A stretch of 64,000 nt of DNA from Rhopalosiphum padi (GCF_020882245.1 NC_083599.1:5394001-5458000), one strand, 5' to 3'; shown: positions 1-13,402, numbered from the stretch's first letter. Notes: generated from the letters alone by a model not told the origin. A program made the numbers and translations.

Positions 1-6
1 TTTTAG

Positions 7-330
7 GGTGGATCCACCAGATATTGATAGTAAACTATGCAATGCATTCGAAGAAAAGATAACTTTTCAATTGTTTTCATTTACTGGTGATTCGGACTCT
101 GAAGAAGACAATTATTATGAATGGGAAGCTGTAAGTTTAAAATGACTGACAAATTATATTTCAATTTTTTTAAGTGTATAAATGTATTGTTTTTTAAGGT
201 ACCAAATGTGGAATACCCTGCAGATCATACTCAATTGTCATCACAGTCTGCAAGTAGTGTTGTTAGAGCAGGCCTTGTAGCTAGTACAGCAGCCAGTTTA
301 GCCTCCATGTGGCGTGGTTGGACTAAATAA
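7..330 (+). CDS. 3' end (last two exons) of an unrecognised protein-coding gene
   Basis: A ttttag acceptor at 1-6 opens an exon at 7-130, which ends in a good donor (gtaagt at 131). The next acceptor (tttttaag, AG at 197-198) opens the last exon at 199-330, which ends in TAA at 328-330. The two exons join in phase 0 after a Glu-Ala. The first encodes an acidic stretch (DSDSEEDNYYEWEA) and the last a Ser/Ala-rich tail ending MWRGWTK. An AATAAA lies 16 bases after the stop. The gene runs in from the left, so its N-terminus is not visible and I do not recognise the family. Codon use is ordinary, with no sign of decay. It has nothing obvious to do with the mini-exon genes to the right. Confidence 0.72.
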
Positions 331-345
331 TAAGTTATAAATTCT

Positions 346-351
346 AATAAA
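346..351 (+). terminator. Poly(A) signal AATAAA of the left-edge gene
   Basis: AATAAA begins 16 bases after the TAA at 328-330, at a suitable distance for 3' end formation, with T-rich sequence following. Confidence 0.6.
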
Positions 352-3300
352 CGTTTTCTTCTTTATTGTATTAATCTAAAAACCCACAAATTTGCACTTG
401 CCTGAGATTATTTTTGTGCACATCACAAATTTCATCATCTGAAACAGTGCAAATTTAGATAGCAAATACAATCTATTTGTTTAGATATTATACTAAACCT
501 CAGCTTTTTATTTTTTTAAATTTATGTTATATTAATTAGGAACAGAGTAAAATGTATTTTGTTGTTACCAAAATTGTATTATACCTATATTATTCATGTA
601 CTCATTGATTTCAAAATATTGTTTCATTTTTTAAATCAATTATAATATTATGTTTATATATTATTATAAAGTCATGAACTAGCTAAATAATTATAAAATG
701 TTGAATTATGATAAGACCCCAAAACAAAATATTAATGACCAATAATCAGAATATAAGTTTAATAAATTTATGGAACATTTTTTTTATATTACAATTAAAA
801 TTCACTGTAATTATATTTGTTACAAATTTCAAATTATTTTTCTAGGATATTACAATTTAAAATCTCAAATAAAATATTTATTGTATACCAATTGACAATT
901 GAATGAAGTTTTTAAATATTACCTTAAATAATTAATTTGTTGAAAATAAAAATATTAACAAAATATGAAAATTGAGTTGTTTTTAGTTATGATATTCAAA
1001 AAATCAATTGTATTATAAATAAATATTTAAATAATGCGACAATAACAATATCATACTCCATAAAGATAATTGGAAATATGTTACTAATGTTACAACATAC
1101 AATTATTTACAATAACCTATATATAATGCATATTGTCCACAACCACATTAACTGATAACCTCATATTAAAGAGATTCCTAGCTACGTCAGCTATCGTATC
1201 ATGTGATTTATAAAGTACATAATGATTATGGTTTTAACTAAGGTTAGAATGTTTATGCACTAAAAAATGTATGAATATATTATATGCACATGAACACTAA
1301 AAAACAGTTAAATATGTATGAACAATTTGTAAAATATGTATTAAAAAATAAAGAAATGCGGACAAAAAAATATAGACAAAATATAAACAAATTAGATCGG
1401 TACTATTCTTATGTGCTCATTATATTAACTATTGTCTATTACATTTTTAATTTTCTTATTTATTATATGAAATATATAAAAAAAAATATATATTTAAAAA
1501 TAATTTCCTTTAATAATAATTATTGTTTGTTTTAAATGTTTCATTGTAAATCTTCGTCTATTTGGTGCTAATACGTCTTTGCACCTGTTAGAAGCAAAAT
1601 CTCTAACACTAAACTCGCAGTATAGGTACTCTACATCAATTGTAAATTAGACGGCAACTAACTACAAATTATTAAACGTTCTGTGAAAATATTGGATGAA
1701 ATTGTAATGGCTCGCAGTTTTAAGATAAATTTTGATTGTTAAAATTGATGAAAATTTGATCGAAAATTATATTTAAGTAGGTATCTTTACTGCGTATAAC
1801 CACATTCAATTCTAAACAATAAATAAGTGATAATTTGTAATAAACAAATTATTAAATTTATATCAGATTCAGTTAATAAAATATAAAATTACGGTATTTT
1901 TCAGAATTTTGCATCGAAAACCGTTAAATATGTGCTTTAAAAATAGAGAAAAAAAACACAAATTATGAACTTGTAAATAAAAAATGGTAAAATATCCAAT
2001 TATATGCAAAATACATTTTTGATATTTTGAATATAGATATCATGAAATACATTTCTATACAAAAATGGAAGCTATTGGACAACCTAAACGAAATATGCAA
2101 AATTATAAACATCCTAACCATAGTTATAATTAGTAACTAGTATATTAGTTTATCTGCACTAAACTGTCTCAACACACTAATTAAAAAAAAAAAATTGAAA
2201 CTGTATTTAATTCATTTATTTTAGTATAACTCAATACATTTGTATTTGTATGTGACGTTGACTACTGTTTACACTAACTAAATTGTACTAATTAGATACA
2301 TTATTAATACTTTTTATTTAAATAACACATTATTGTATACTTTATATGTTTAACTGGTGTTACTTAATTTAATTTATTTTGGAAAAATATTCTTTTTTTT
2401 AGTTGTAAACAATTAATATACATACAAATAATTGGAGTAGTGATCTATAAATTACACACACATGTTACAACATACTTTTCTAATAGCTAGGTATAAAATT
2501 TTATGAATTCATCTAGGCAACTTCAAAAAACAAAAAAAAAAAACAGAAAACAACATCAATTAACAACAGATCCAAGAATTATGATTTCATGAATTTTTCA
2601 TTTAAGATATCGATCGATGATCATGAATCTCAACCATCTAAGAATATGCAATATAATATATCTATTATCTACCTTTAATACTATTAATATTAAAACTGTT
2701 TTATAGTTACCATACGTTTACTAATAATATAATAAGTTAAAATATATTACATTTAAAATTGGTTGAAAAAAAATAAAAATATGTAGTATTAATAATAGTA
2801 TGTTAAATTATTTTCACATAAGACTTTAATATAATATTTTCAACCATCTTTCCGATTATTTTGAATACAATTTTCCAATTTTAAACATTTCTATTAATTC
2901 TATTATAAACCAATGTAGAAAACAATATTGAAATGCCTAATAGTTTATAGGTATCATTAAGTGTATATTATACTTGACTAAAGACAGTTAAAATTTCAAT
3001 GTGTCAAATAAATGTTGTATGTGCCTATATAATTTTAAATAACTTAATTATAAATTGCACTAATTGCAGCTATATTAACTTATAGAGCTTATATACATTT
3101 TATAAATGCATATTTAATATTATTTCTTCTAAAATCATAAACAATATAATTTCCTGTATATTAATATTGTGTACAAATTAAAAGTAATAATCGGTATAAG
3201 TTATGTTTGTCAATAATAAAACATCAATAATTGGTTTCAGTTTCTAAATAACCTATAAAAAATTCTACAAACCATTGTAGGTGAATATCAATACAAAAAA

Positions 3301-5816
3301 TTGTTTTAAGGAAATACTTATTATGTATAAATAAATTTAACCATATCAGCATCATCTATACTACAAAATCTTCTTCCCTAATAACTGAAATAACTAAAAT
3401 TGCAAGAAATGGTGTAAATTATGTATAAATATCAATACAATATTAATAAAAATAAAAATGCACTTATTTTTATTATTAGATAATATATTTTTGATTGTAA
3501 CATAATATTACGCTCGCTTATATTTGAATAAATTCCTCCGCTAATATTATATTTTAATCTTACGCTAAAACGTGCATTATACTGTTTATATATATATCAT
3601 ATTTTTTTTTAGAATCATTGGGGCGGCAATCAATACATATAGTTTGCAGTCACCAAATGTCAATATCGAGATTTATAAAGGCTAATATATGTGAAAAATA
3701 CATAAGTGAAATCTAAGTTTTACGGGAAAAATAATCTATACCATTTTTAGTGGCCACGATCACAGAACTGTACAATTAGTGGTGTGGAATTGTGGAAGGA
3801 AGAGAACTTAAACGTCTTAAAACTCTCCAAATTATCCTACTAACGTTGATTAATAAATTAAAAAATGATAAAAATTCCTTGGAAATTATATCATTTCTTT
3901 CCGCTTATAATAATTGTTGTAATTTCCTAATATGACAATATTTCCGGGACTATATATTATATATTTGGTATATACGTTTGTGAACTCAAATATTATATTA
4001 TTATTTTGTTGGGCCAGAATGACCATATTGTCTCATTACTGTACATTGGTTACCAGACTTATTATTGTTATTACCATTTATTGCTGAGTTACCTGCTTAG
4101 TTTTAAGTCATATACAATACATATATAATATACAAACCTTAACCAACACACTCACAATCATTACATTACATTACATTACTCATCAGTATTATAAGATATC
4201 TGTCGGTTGACAGTTATTTTGGTGCGTGCAAAGCATTTGATGGCCGATCTCACGGCCTATTATTGTCCATATCCGGCCTATACTATTATACCACAATATT
4301 TATTTTTATTACGAAATTAGTTACAAATTACTATAAAAATAGTGTTTCTTATTTCTGATTTTATATTCCATTAAATTATAGAAATATATAACATAAAAAA
4401 ATCTAAATGTACATACATATATTTTCTTATATAATATTGAATTTTTTACAAAAAATGTTTCTTAATTAATGTATCGATTTGATAGTTAGATTTCATAAGC
4501 TTAAAAAAGTAATTCAATATCCCATAGGCCATAATAATTTTTCTTATAAGTATAAAAAAATATTTTTAATAAATAAGTATTATTTATTTTTAGGTATAAG
4601 TATTCGAAGTTGACATTTTTAAACTATAAAAATTAAAAAAATAAATAAGCCCAATATTTTAAGTTCACGTCATGATGAAATTACATAATTACATGATGGA
4701 TAGTAATAAGTATTAAAATGTTTGTTATAATTCAAAATATATTTGCATTGGGGAAATACCGATGCACGGTATAAATCATAAGATATAACAGGTTGGGTTA
4801 AATTATTAAAAAATATATACAAAGTTATTTTTTATGAACTTACAAAACCCATTATATATAAATAACTATTTTATTACAATTATTATAGTATAAAATGTTT
4901 TATAAATTGTCTATATATTTTCAGATATTAATTTAATTAACAATCGACTTTGCCCCAAAACATAATATTATTTACGAAATTGTTTATTAATGACACAATA
5001 TTGTAGACAAGTATAGTTTAGTTCTTTAGTGAGTGGAATAAAATCCTTACAAGTTGTAGATTTGTAGATTCATACTACTATAATACTAGTCACTAGACGC
5101 GCATGATGCTTGTAGTATATAATTCTATCATAGTTAAATCTTAAATTCAAAATAAATAAATATAATAATAATAATTATCATTAAAATGTTCGTTATTAAA
5201 TAATAATTCAAACTAAAACGCAGCAGTTAAGGCTATTATCTATGATATTATATTATATTATACCATATAATTGTTTAAGAAGTTTTGTGGTGAGGTGGTA
5301 TTGACTCAAAAGTTAATAACAATAATATAAATCTATATTATATATCAATTAAACGCTAATTATACGTAGTATATAATATGAGATGATAAGGATAAAAATT
5401 AAATCAACCTACTGTACTGATAGTATAATACATTTTTTGAATAGCAATAAGAAAAAGTATATTTAGTGATTATGCTGACAGATCGTCTTAGCTCACAATA
5501 GTTTTTTGTGTACTTGATATATCATTGAATCCATATTCAACACATTTATTGTTGTAACACAAATGACGTAGAGTATATAAATTATATAATTAAATAATTA
5601 AAATTTAAGAATTATAAACTAACATGATTTATTTATTCAAATCAAAATATTCTGCTAGTTATTAATTTTTATTTTATACTATAAATTAGTTATAAGTAAA
5701 TTAAAGTTTTCCAAATGCATATTCTTTTTAGGGTTTTTAAAGTAGAAAACAAACTCTAATGGTTATACATATATTTTATACACAATTAAGTTAATCAAGT
5801 ATAGAATAAAAACAAA

Positions 5817-5818
<2 letters not shown>
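352..5818. other. AT-rich gene-free stretch
   Basis: I see no convincing exon, RNA gene or transposon end here. The 83-codon ORF at 1284-1535 is Lys/Asn/Ile/Tyr-rich chance coding typical of AT-rich DNA. A short ATTAC pentamer run lies near 4158-4180. The stretch separates the left-edge gene from the mini-exon locus. Confidence 0.5.

Positions 5819-5854
<36 letters not shown>
5819..5854. repeat. (AC)18 microsatellite
   Basis: An uninterrupted AC dinucleotide run of 36 bases, likely to vary in length between individuals. Confidence 0.95.
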
Positions 5855-5857
<3 letters not shown>

Positions 5858-6297
5858 TTTAAAGTTTTAAAATTATTTGTTATACCTAATGCTATTCGTG
5901 AAAAAACAACACGTTGGTTAATGATAATAATAATCATACCCAATTATGTGTGTCAATCTCTTATTAAACGGTTTTATTCTTATAATTTTCAGTAAGTCAT
6001 TAAAAGTTTAAAAGAATATAGTGATCATTGTAAAAGTTACGAGACACAAATTTCACAAATTGAGTTACAAAGTCCCATATATTAAATTTATAATAAAAAA
6101 TATATGTATATATAATGCACTTACTCGCAAATACTAGAAATTAAATTATAAACATGTTAATTAATCAATAATATATTATAATTAATGATACTATCTCATT
6201 TCACAATATTATAATAACAGAAATGACCTAGCTAATATTGTCTTTATACAAATAATCAATATGTAAAAATTTACAATTTACTAATAATTACATTTTA

Positions 6298-6862
6298 GAT
6301 TCTGAGCGAAGCGAAGAAAGTATATTTATTTATTATAAATTACTGGCAGTTTAAATTATAACTATAAATAATTAAATATTATAATTTACTTTAACAAAAT
6401 TTTAAACAATATCACACATAAGTGTTTTTATAGATATGTAAAAATATTTCAAATATATCAACACAATTTTTATTGGAACTTCAATAATAAGCTCATCCCG
6501 AGTAATTTATACTGAAAACTAAAAATTTTAAAAATATAATATGGAATTGCAATATTTTTCATGGTTATTTTAAATTGAAATTTGATTGTTAAATATTACA
6601 TCCTTAAATCATAACTAACGATATTCATTATATTTTAGTAATTAAAAAACATTATTTATTAGGACATGCAACGTTTACGTATATTATTATAAATTATACT
6701 GATATTGTCGGCAAACATTACTTCAACCTACTGTATAACTACTAATATGAAAATAAATTATTATACTAAATAGCAGTATCAAATAAAAAAAAAAATTAAT
6801 AAACTACATATAATGGCATATACTTAGTAATATAGCTTGATATACCGTCTCCGCTCAGAATC
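6298..6862. mobile_element. Putative MITE with gattctgagcg ends
   Basis: The left end reads gattctgagcgaagcgaag and the right end is its approximate inverse (ccgtctccgctcagaatc). The interior is AT-rich and noncoding. Related ends (gattctgag) recur near 22,073, 31,488 and 34,423, so the family is abundant locally. I found no clear target-site duplication, so the exact borders are tentative. Confidence 0.45.
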
Positions 6863-7869
6863 GTTATTCGTAAAGAATGATTAACATTAAATTCAAATAT
6901 AACACATCCATGTGATGCCAACACACTTACACAGATTTTTTACATAATATATAAAGCTGCACAGTTTTTACCACACGCACGTTGTACACATCATTATGTT
7001 GTCCTCTCCTGGTTTTATTATTTTTTAGAGTTTACGCATTTAAGATATTTTTTTTGTAATCTCTTATTCATTTTAACATTTTTAACACATAGATAAAACC
7101 TATTTATATAAACATTGTAATAAAAAAAAAAAACAGTTTTATTTAGATAAGATGATTTACTGTTTGCTTACATCAAAAATCAACTTTGTTAAGAACTGAT
7201 GTTGTGTAAATATTCCCATTTATCGCTGTTGTATTGTTAATTAATAATTGTCTCCTCAAATTATGTCAGATAAATTCAGTTTTATACAAAAAATAACTCT
7301 CAATGTGGACATAGAAGCGTTTTCACTTTTCCGAAAAAATAAAATATAAAACACGCATAGCCTACTCCAAAATTCTCTACTCAGAATCTAAAATCCTATA
7401 ACAAGTTTCACACGAAATACCATAATAATACACAAAAAAGAAATAATACGTACGTTGTGAATCGTAAAATCTGTAAAAAATAATTTTTTAGTTAATTTTT
7501 ATTATGTAAAAATCTTATGCAATATAAACGTTCAGGCAATGTGATTCTACCCAATATTTTACATGGCCCGTAAAACATAAATATAAATTAGGCCAGCTTG
7601 AATTGAAATCTGTTGAAACAATTTTCTTTCTTTTGTTGTCGCTGTGAATAGATTAGTCAAGATTTTCTGGGATACATTGGGACATCTAGACAGATTATCA
7701 TTATAGCGCATAAAATCTATAAAATTCATTTTTAGTAGTACTACGTTTAATTCATTAATTTATCATTTTGCGTATAATATAAGTAAATATTTTTTTATTA
7801 ATTTGAAAATCTTTTCTGATTAATTATAAATTTTCAAACTTTTTGTTCAATTTCAATGTAATTCGGATT

Positions 7870-8389
7870 TAGTGTTTGGAAAGAACGTCGTTCATGAACG
7901 CACGTTCATATGTAGTGAACGATATGTGAACGTCATTCGTATTTTTCAAATAGAACGTGAACGTGAATGACGTTTAAATTTTTAATGAATTTGATCGATT
8001 TTTAAGAAGAGTTAAATTTATTTATCATGTAATAAATATATGTATAAAATATATTAATCGTATAATAATAATGTTTTCCCATTATAATTCCTATGATATT
8101 TATTTGATTGTAACACAAATAACATTAAAAATATAATATTATAAATATAATTCAGATACTTTATAAATTGTTTATGGTCTAAAGTTTAATTCGTATTTTT
8201 ATTTTTGGGTTGTCGTATATGATTATGAGTTTTTGTATGTACTACAAGTTAACGATTCATAAACTAAATGAACGACCCAATGAACGCGTTTATTTTTTGA
8301 AAGTACGTTCACGTGAACGCGTTCGTTTAAAAAAAACACGAACGTGAACGTGAACGAATTTATTTTTTTAGTGAACGTTCCTAACACTG
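7870..8389. mobile_element. hAT-like MITE with 8-bp target-site duplication
   Basis: The 520-bp element is bounded by ttcggatt at 7862-7869 and 8390-8397, an exact 8-bp duplication. Short inverted ends are tagtgtttgg and its counterpart cctaacactg. The subterminal regions are packed with gaacg/cgttc repeats in both orientations, a common feature of transposase-binding arrays in hAT MITEs. No coding capacity. Confidence 0.8.
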
Positions 8390-8890
8390 TTCGGATTACT
8401 AGATTTGAGTTTGACTTTCGATCTAAATTGTTTTCCCATTTTTGGATTTTGAAGAATTTAACCCACTTCTAAAAACTATCAAGTATACCAGTTCATAACC
8501 AATATCCAAATAACAACGTTGTAACTAGGCGCGGATCTAGAAATTAAATAAGGGGGGGAGGGCTAAATAAAAAAAAAATTACTTCAAGTACATAACAGCA
8601 TAGGCATAAGTTTAAGTTTTAAAATATTTTAATTAGGCACCTAAGGCTTAAGGGAGGGGCTTTATCCCGCATATTTATATACGCCCGGTTGTAGCTTATA
8701 TCAACAATTTTATTGTGTTTAAATAGGTAATGAAACAGGTCATGTATTTTTATTTTAATTAAAAATAGATAATAATTTATGGTCCTAACTATAAAAATGC
8801 TCAGTGTGTTTAATGAAAACTTAAAATTCAATTAATTTAATCTATAATTAGTCATGCAAAAGAAAATGTATCTGAAAAACAAATACTTAC

Positions 8891-8902
8891 GCAGTGCTGA
8901 GT
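8891..8902 (-). pseudogene. Relic mini-exon (12 nt), counterpart of gene A exon 7
   Basis: On the minus strand the sequence is tatag, then actcagcactgc, then gtaagtat. The exon is base-for-base the same as 27186-27197 in gene A, with intact acceptor and donor. Confidence 0.6.
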
Positions 8903-9837
8903 CTATAAAATTAAATACTCATGTAATATTATACGGTTGAAAAGATTTTGGTTGTGAAAATAAATTAAGGTTCTATCGTTATAAAAGTATAGAATTATGA
9001 AAGATGAGTCAAAATCAAAAATATAGCCTCAAACTAAACTCGAACGGAACTTTTTGATCATAATAATATGTAGAACCCCATAAAAAAATCAAGTATTTTT
9101 AATATTTTTATAGAGATTAAGAAAAACTTGCGTGCGATTTTTTAATATATTTTCAAAAATGTCGACTCATTGAATAATTTTTTTTATCGAAATTTATAAA
9201 ATGAACCTGAAACAAAAATTGAAAATTGTGTATGTCTATAAATAATTCAAAAATATTTTGAAAAGTTTGAACATTTATTGTGACATATAATAATAAAAAA
9301 AGTATTTAAACATTTTGTCAACATTTTAAGTATCTACAATTATTTGTTTTTCGAGTAACACACAAAAAAACCAAAATCTTTTGGAAAGAAATGTCTATTT
9401 TATAAGACGGTTAAAAATTTAATAATGTTATAAAAGTTTGAACTTCATTTACTTATAAAAATTAATTTTGCTATCTGTTAAATTTTTACTTTATATGTCT
9501 TGAAAAACTTATAAAGTTCCTTAAATTAAATTTTAAAATTTTAGGTTTAAATATAGTTTTTTGTGTGTTTCTAACTAAACAATTACTTGTAGTTTTCCAG
9601 GTTTTTCGCAAAATTTTTGAAAATTTTAAATTTAAATGCTTATAAAAAAATATTGTGAATAAACAGCTGTGATGTTTTTTAATTGAAAAATTAAACGTAT
9701 TTAAAAGTATTCAATTTTCAATCTTGTTTACCCATTTATAAAACAAAACAAAACAAAATCGAGTACTTCTATTGTTTTTTCCTCAAAAGAGTCAACATAT
9801 TTTGAAAATTATGCCATTTATATATATATATATATAT

Positions 9838-10437
9838 GTTACGGTAAATGATGTAACACATGAAAATTACGTAATTAACCGGGAATTATCGTAAACATAT
9901 ATACAAAATGGAGATTTTCGATATTTACCGGTTAATTGCGATATTCACCAAACAAATTGGTAAATGTTGTGTATAATACTAAAATTTGACTATAACACAA
10001 CTTTTATGTTTTTCTGCTGCACAGTTTTACATTAGGTAGATTTCTAGTATCTACTATCTGTAAATATGTTTTTGCGCAAATCTATCAAAGAAAAACAGCT
10101 AGCTCTTCGAGAGGCAGCTGGTTTGAGCAGTATTTCAGGCACTCAAGGGTTGAAGGGTACCAACGATGTCACTTCAAAACTAAATGTAAAAATAATAAAT
10201 GTGCTTGTCGTTCTTCAGGTAAACTTTGTAATTCAAAATGTCATGGATCATTAATATGTGAAAATAAATAGTTAATAATATAATATGATATAAATACAAC
10301 AATAACCATTTGTATAATTTTTTATCGTAAATTCCCGGTAATTGACATAAAAATCTACTCATATAAATTAAAAATGGATATTAACGATATTTACCGGTAA
10401 ATTACGTAAATTATTATTTTTCGTCATTTACCGTAAC
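9838..10437 (+). mobile_element. Non-autonomous transposon carrying a CXC-domain coding remnant (KRAB-A/Ginger-like)
   Basis: The 600-bp element starts gttacggtaaatgatg and ends cgtcatttaccgtaac, an inverted pair of about 16 bp, and sits in a TATATA tract. The right homologue near 25,745 has the tract without the element, so the empty site is visible. The interior has many ttaccggtaa-type motifs. Around 10085-10270, read in the +2/+3 frames with frameshifts, a Cys-rich segment appears (CHFKTKCKNNKCACRSS, then GKLCNSKCHGSLICENK). Its C-x-C spacing resembles the C-terminal CXC tail of aphid transposon proteins annotated as KRAB-A domain-containing 2-like. The remnant is not a functional gene; family assignment is from memory of the motif. 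Confidence 0.65.
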
Positions 10438-10876
10438 ATATATATATATAAAATGATAAAAAAAAATAATTTTTTTAATTAATTAAATATCGATAGTAAT
10501 TTATGGCTACGAACATTCCTCTAGTAATCATAAACAAATACACAATAAATTAAAATGTATTTAAAAAAATTAGTTAAAATCTGATACGGTTTAAAGATTA
10601 CTAATTACAGTTGATGAATTTATAGTTAGTAGTTTAAATAGTGAATTTGATATTATAACAACAGGAACTCTACTTTTTTTAAATTTTATTTTTTTGATTA
10701 TTTCATTTGTATAACCTAACAGTGGGTAATGTAATTACTTTTAATTTCTAACACTATAATCTGTAAACTGTTACAGGAAACAGAACTATACAAATTCTAT
10801 TATTATTATTGTTTTGTCGATCAATGGGACTTTTAAGTCTGCTGCCATTTTTCACGTATTTAATTGATAAAACTTA

Positions 10877-10906
10877 ATAAAAAAAAAAAAAAAAAAAAAA
10901 AAAAAA
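10877..10906. repeat. Poly(A) tract
   Basis: A run of roughly 29 A residues, directly beside the relic 9-nt exon at 10921-10929. No retrotransposon body is recognisable upstream. Confidence 0.8.
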
Positions 10907-10920
10907 CAGTAAGTACATAC

Positions 10921-10929
10921 CTATATTAT
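10921..10929 (-). pseudogene. Relic 9-nt microexon, counterpart of gene A exon 6
   Basis: The minus strand reads ttttttag, then ataatatag, then gtatgtac. Gene A has ctaatatag between equally good sites at 25303-25311. Conservation of both splice sites around nine bases in two diverged copies is strong support that this is a real microexon. Confidence 0.65.
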
Positions 10930-11948
10930 CTAAAAAAATATAGATAATTAATAATATTTTATAATAAGAAAAAGATAGAATAAACCTTTTGTTTTTATGT
11001 CTATGAAAATATAAATATAATATATTGAAATAATATATATAAGTAGATAACCACTTTTTGGTGATGACTATAATGTCACGATGTTTTTTTGTCCAGTAAT
11101 ATATATATATATATATATATAAATATTAATTAAATTTAATATTATTCAACCAAAATTACAATTTATAAATTTCTAATCAATATTTTAAGCAATGATAGTC
11201 GTGTTACGATCCGACTCGAAGTGTGTCCTAATACTCCTAACCGTCTTTTCGTTACAAACATACATTTCCCGCCCCCCCTATCCACACATTTAATTTTGCT
11301 CCAACAATAATTAGTATCTACTTATTTCTTGTGAATTCTTGACCACAATTTTACAACTGATGAACTACCATAATTTTCCTTATCGTGATCCGCGTTCGAA
11401 TTCGCATTATTTCTAACCTTTTTTTCTACATATTTTCCTTCATTAGATATTTTATATTAACCGATTTTATTTTTACCAACAATTTGCTCTATACAACACT
11501 ACCTCAAGTAGTCAAGTACCTCGATACCAAGCCAGGCTACTCGCTCGAACATTAAAGACAAATATATCCTCCGATTTGCTATATGAAACATCACATCACG
11601 TAGATCACATGATTAACAAAAATGCATTTTGGTTGCAACTCGTGACCAAATTAGGAGCTCGCTTGCTCGGAAATTTTAATTGAAAACATTTTATATTAAA
11701 ATGTTAACATAACAAAAAAAGTGCAAAAAGTTTATAACTATCTGACAGAGTATAGCAGAACCCATTACCTCTTATTCGGCGTTGGCGCATTACGAATTGC
11801 TCCATAGAAGAATCTAAGTAAATTCTCCAACACGGACTATTTAATAAAAACTATAAAAATCTCAATAGGCTATAACACTGGAACAATTGATCTGCGTGAA
11901 TTTTCGTTTGCATCATTGTTTTCAACGTAAAAAAAAAAATACATAGTA

Positions 11949-12016
11949 CAGTAAAATCCCGTTACAACGAACTCCAAGGGACCGATTTTTTTTTTCGTTA
12001 TAACGAAAATTTACTG
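11949..12016. mobile_element. 68-bp pogo/Tigger-like mini-element
   Basis: The ends are cagtaaaatcccgttacaac and the inverse of cgttataacgaaaatttactg, a 23-bp imperfect inverted repeat. TA dinucleotides flank both sides (11947-11948 and 12017-12018), as expected of Tc1/mariner/pogo insertion. Nearly the whole element is its two ends plus a T run. It lies in the inverted relic. Confidence 0.7.
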
Positions 12017-12318
12017 TAAAAAAAAATCCTGAAATTTAAGGTAATCGGTAAAGTAGAAATACACCTATAACTTGAAGACTTGAACATTGACTTTAGCATG
12101 TTTGTGTTTCTAATTGGACAAATAATTGTTTCACCACACCTTTCGTGTGTGGTTTTTACTTACTAAATATAATATAAATCTACTAGGTGGGTATGCAACA
12201 GTAATATTGAAATGTATAATTTTTGGATTATGATGATCTACAAGAGTATAGAAAAATCCATTTCCCCCTATTCAGTGTAGATACTAAAAATTTTATTTAG
12301 TTATTCTCGCATATTTAC

Positions 12319-12355
12319 CTTCATAAGTCACGGATTTTTTTTTTTGACATATCAT
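12319..12355 (-). pseudogene. Relic exon with 8-nt loss, counterpart of gene A exon 5
   Basis: On the minus strand, tttacag and aaggtaaatatg flank 37 nt aligned with the 45-nt exon at 23854-23898. The length is no longer a multiple of three and the A-run inside suggests slippage plus deletion. Confidence 0.6.
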
Positions 12356-12700
12356 CTGTAAATGTATTATATTAATGCAATGCAAAGCATTAGTCAATTT
12401 AAATTATTAAACGTAACTGTTCCCAAATATTATTTTCAACCAACAAACTATAAACATAGTACATATCGATATGCACTAATGATTATTGACGGAGGTATTT
12501 AAATTTTTAATAATGGTAAACTTAATATTATAATAATTAAACTTAGATAAATTGACTATCTGGACGTCAAACCAAATCTAACCTGACTTGTTGTAATAAT
12601 TTTAGATCATTAAAGATAATTTTAATATTAGATAAAAGTCCAATAAATATCCTTTAGGATAAAAATTAAAATTACTTCACCATAAAGTATAATTACGTAC

Positions 12701-12730
12701 TAGTAAATTTAGCAATATCTGTTAGTAAAT
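12701..12730 (-). pseudogene. Relic 30-nt exon with lost acceptor, counterpart of gene A exon 4
   Basis: The minus-strand exon keeps 30 nt and a gtacgt donor, but the acceptor dinucleotide reads GG (ttaacgg) where gene A has ttaacag at 22544. Confidence 0.6.
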
Positions 12731-13402
12731 CCGTTAATTTAAAAAAAATCAGTTATTATATAAAACCATGATTGAGAACCATTAAAAATGTATTAATTTA
12801 ACGCTTCAAAAATATTATATAAACTATTCTAGTTTTAACGATAATTATGACAATTTTAAAACACTCATTAATAAACTATTTTCAATTTCCAATTTTCTAT
12901 CAGAAACCACCCTTAAAGTTGAAGATCCGTTCAAATTTTCTACTATTTATTGATTAACGAGATATACGCATTCAGAATCTAAAATATAATACATTATTTT
13001 AATACTTTATGCAGTTACCTGGTAAAGAAACTTAATTTATTTTTAGTGAGATTAAACGAATGTTTTAAAATATGTATTCATACGTCTTTTGGCTGTATTA
13101 CCATGTAAATGGAGTTGCTTTTACACAACTTATTATGATTGATATGACGTAAATAATACTTCTCGACGTTTTTGACAAATTATCAACTTAAAACATTAAT
13201 ATTTTCGGTTTGTTTATCGTCAGTGGTTAACTTTACATGCTCTCCAAGTTAAGTCAAGTGCTTGATTATTTAAGCTTGGTTGTTTTCGTAGTTCTTGCAT
13301 ATTTAATGGTTATCTTTTTACTTAATATACTACCATTGAATATCTAAAAAGTAGTCAATGAAAATAACCAAGACGCCAATTGGCATCTATACGCGTAAGA
13401 TA

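Larger units (their letters stand above)
6975..13050 (-). pseudogene. Inverted, decayed partial copy of the mini-exon gene
   Basis: Read on the minus strand this block aligns by eye, in order, with about 22.0-31.9 kb of gene A. 7.0-7.8 kb matches 31.1-31.9 kb inverted, 8.85-11.5 kb matches 24.9-27.25 kb, and 12.1-13.05 kb matches 22.0-24.3 kb. Four exon counterparts are recognisable: 12701-12730 (30 nt, but its acceptor AG has become GG), 12319-12355 (37 nt instead of 45, so frameshifted), 10921-10929 (9 nt, intact sites) and 8891-8902 (12 nt, intact sites). No signal-peptide or terminal exon is present; the palindrome occupies the side where the 5' exons would lie. Several transposons are inserted. 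I judge it a relic, not an expressed gene. Confidence 0.7.

Noticed and set aside
1284..1535. 83-codon plus-strand ORF
   Set aside because: Composition is Lys/Asn/Ile/Tyr only as expected of AT-rich DNA, with no signal of domain, splice structure or second copy.
5819..5854. Possible Z-DNA or regulatory role of the (AC)18 tract
   Set aside because: It is far from any gene start seen here; nothing beyond a microsatellite is supported.
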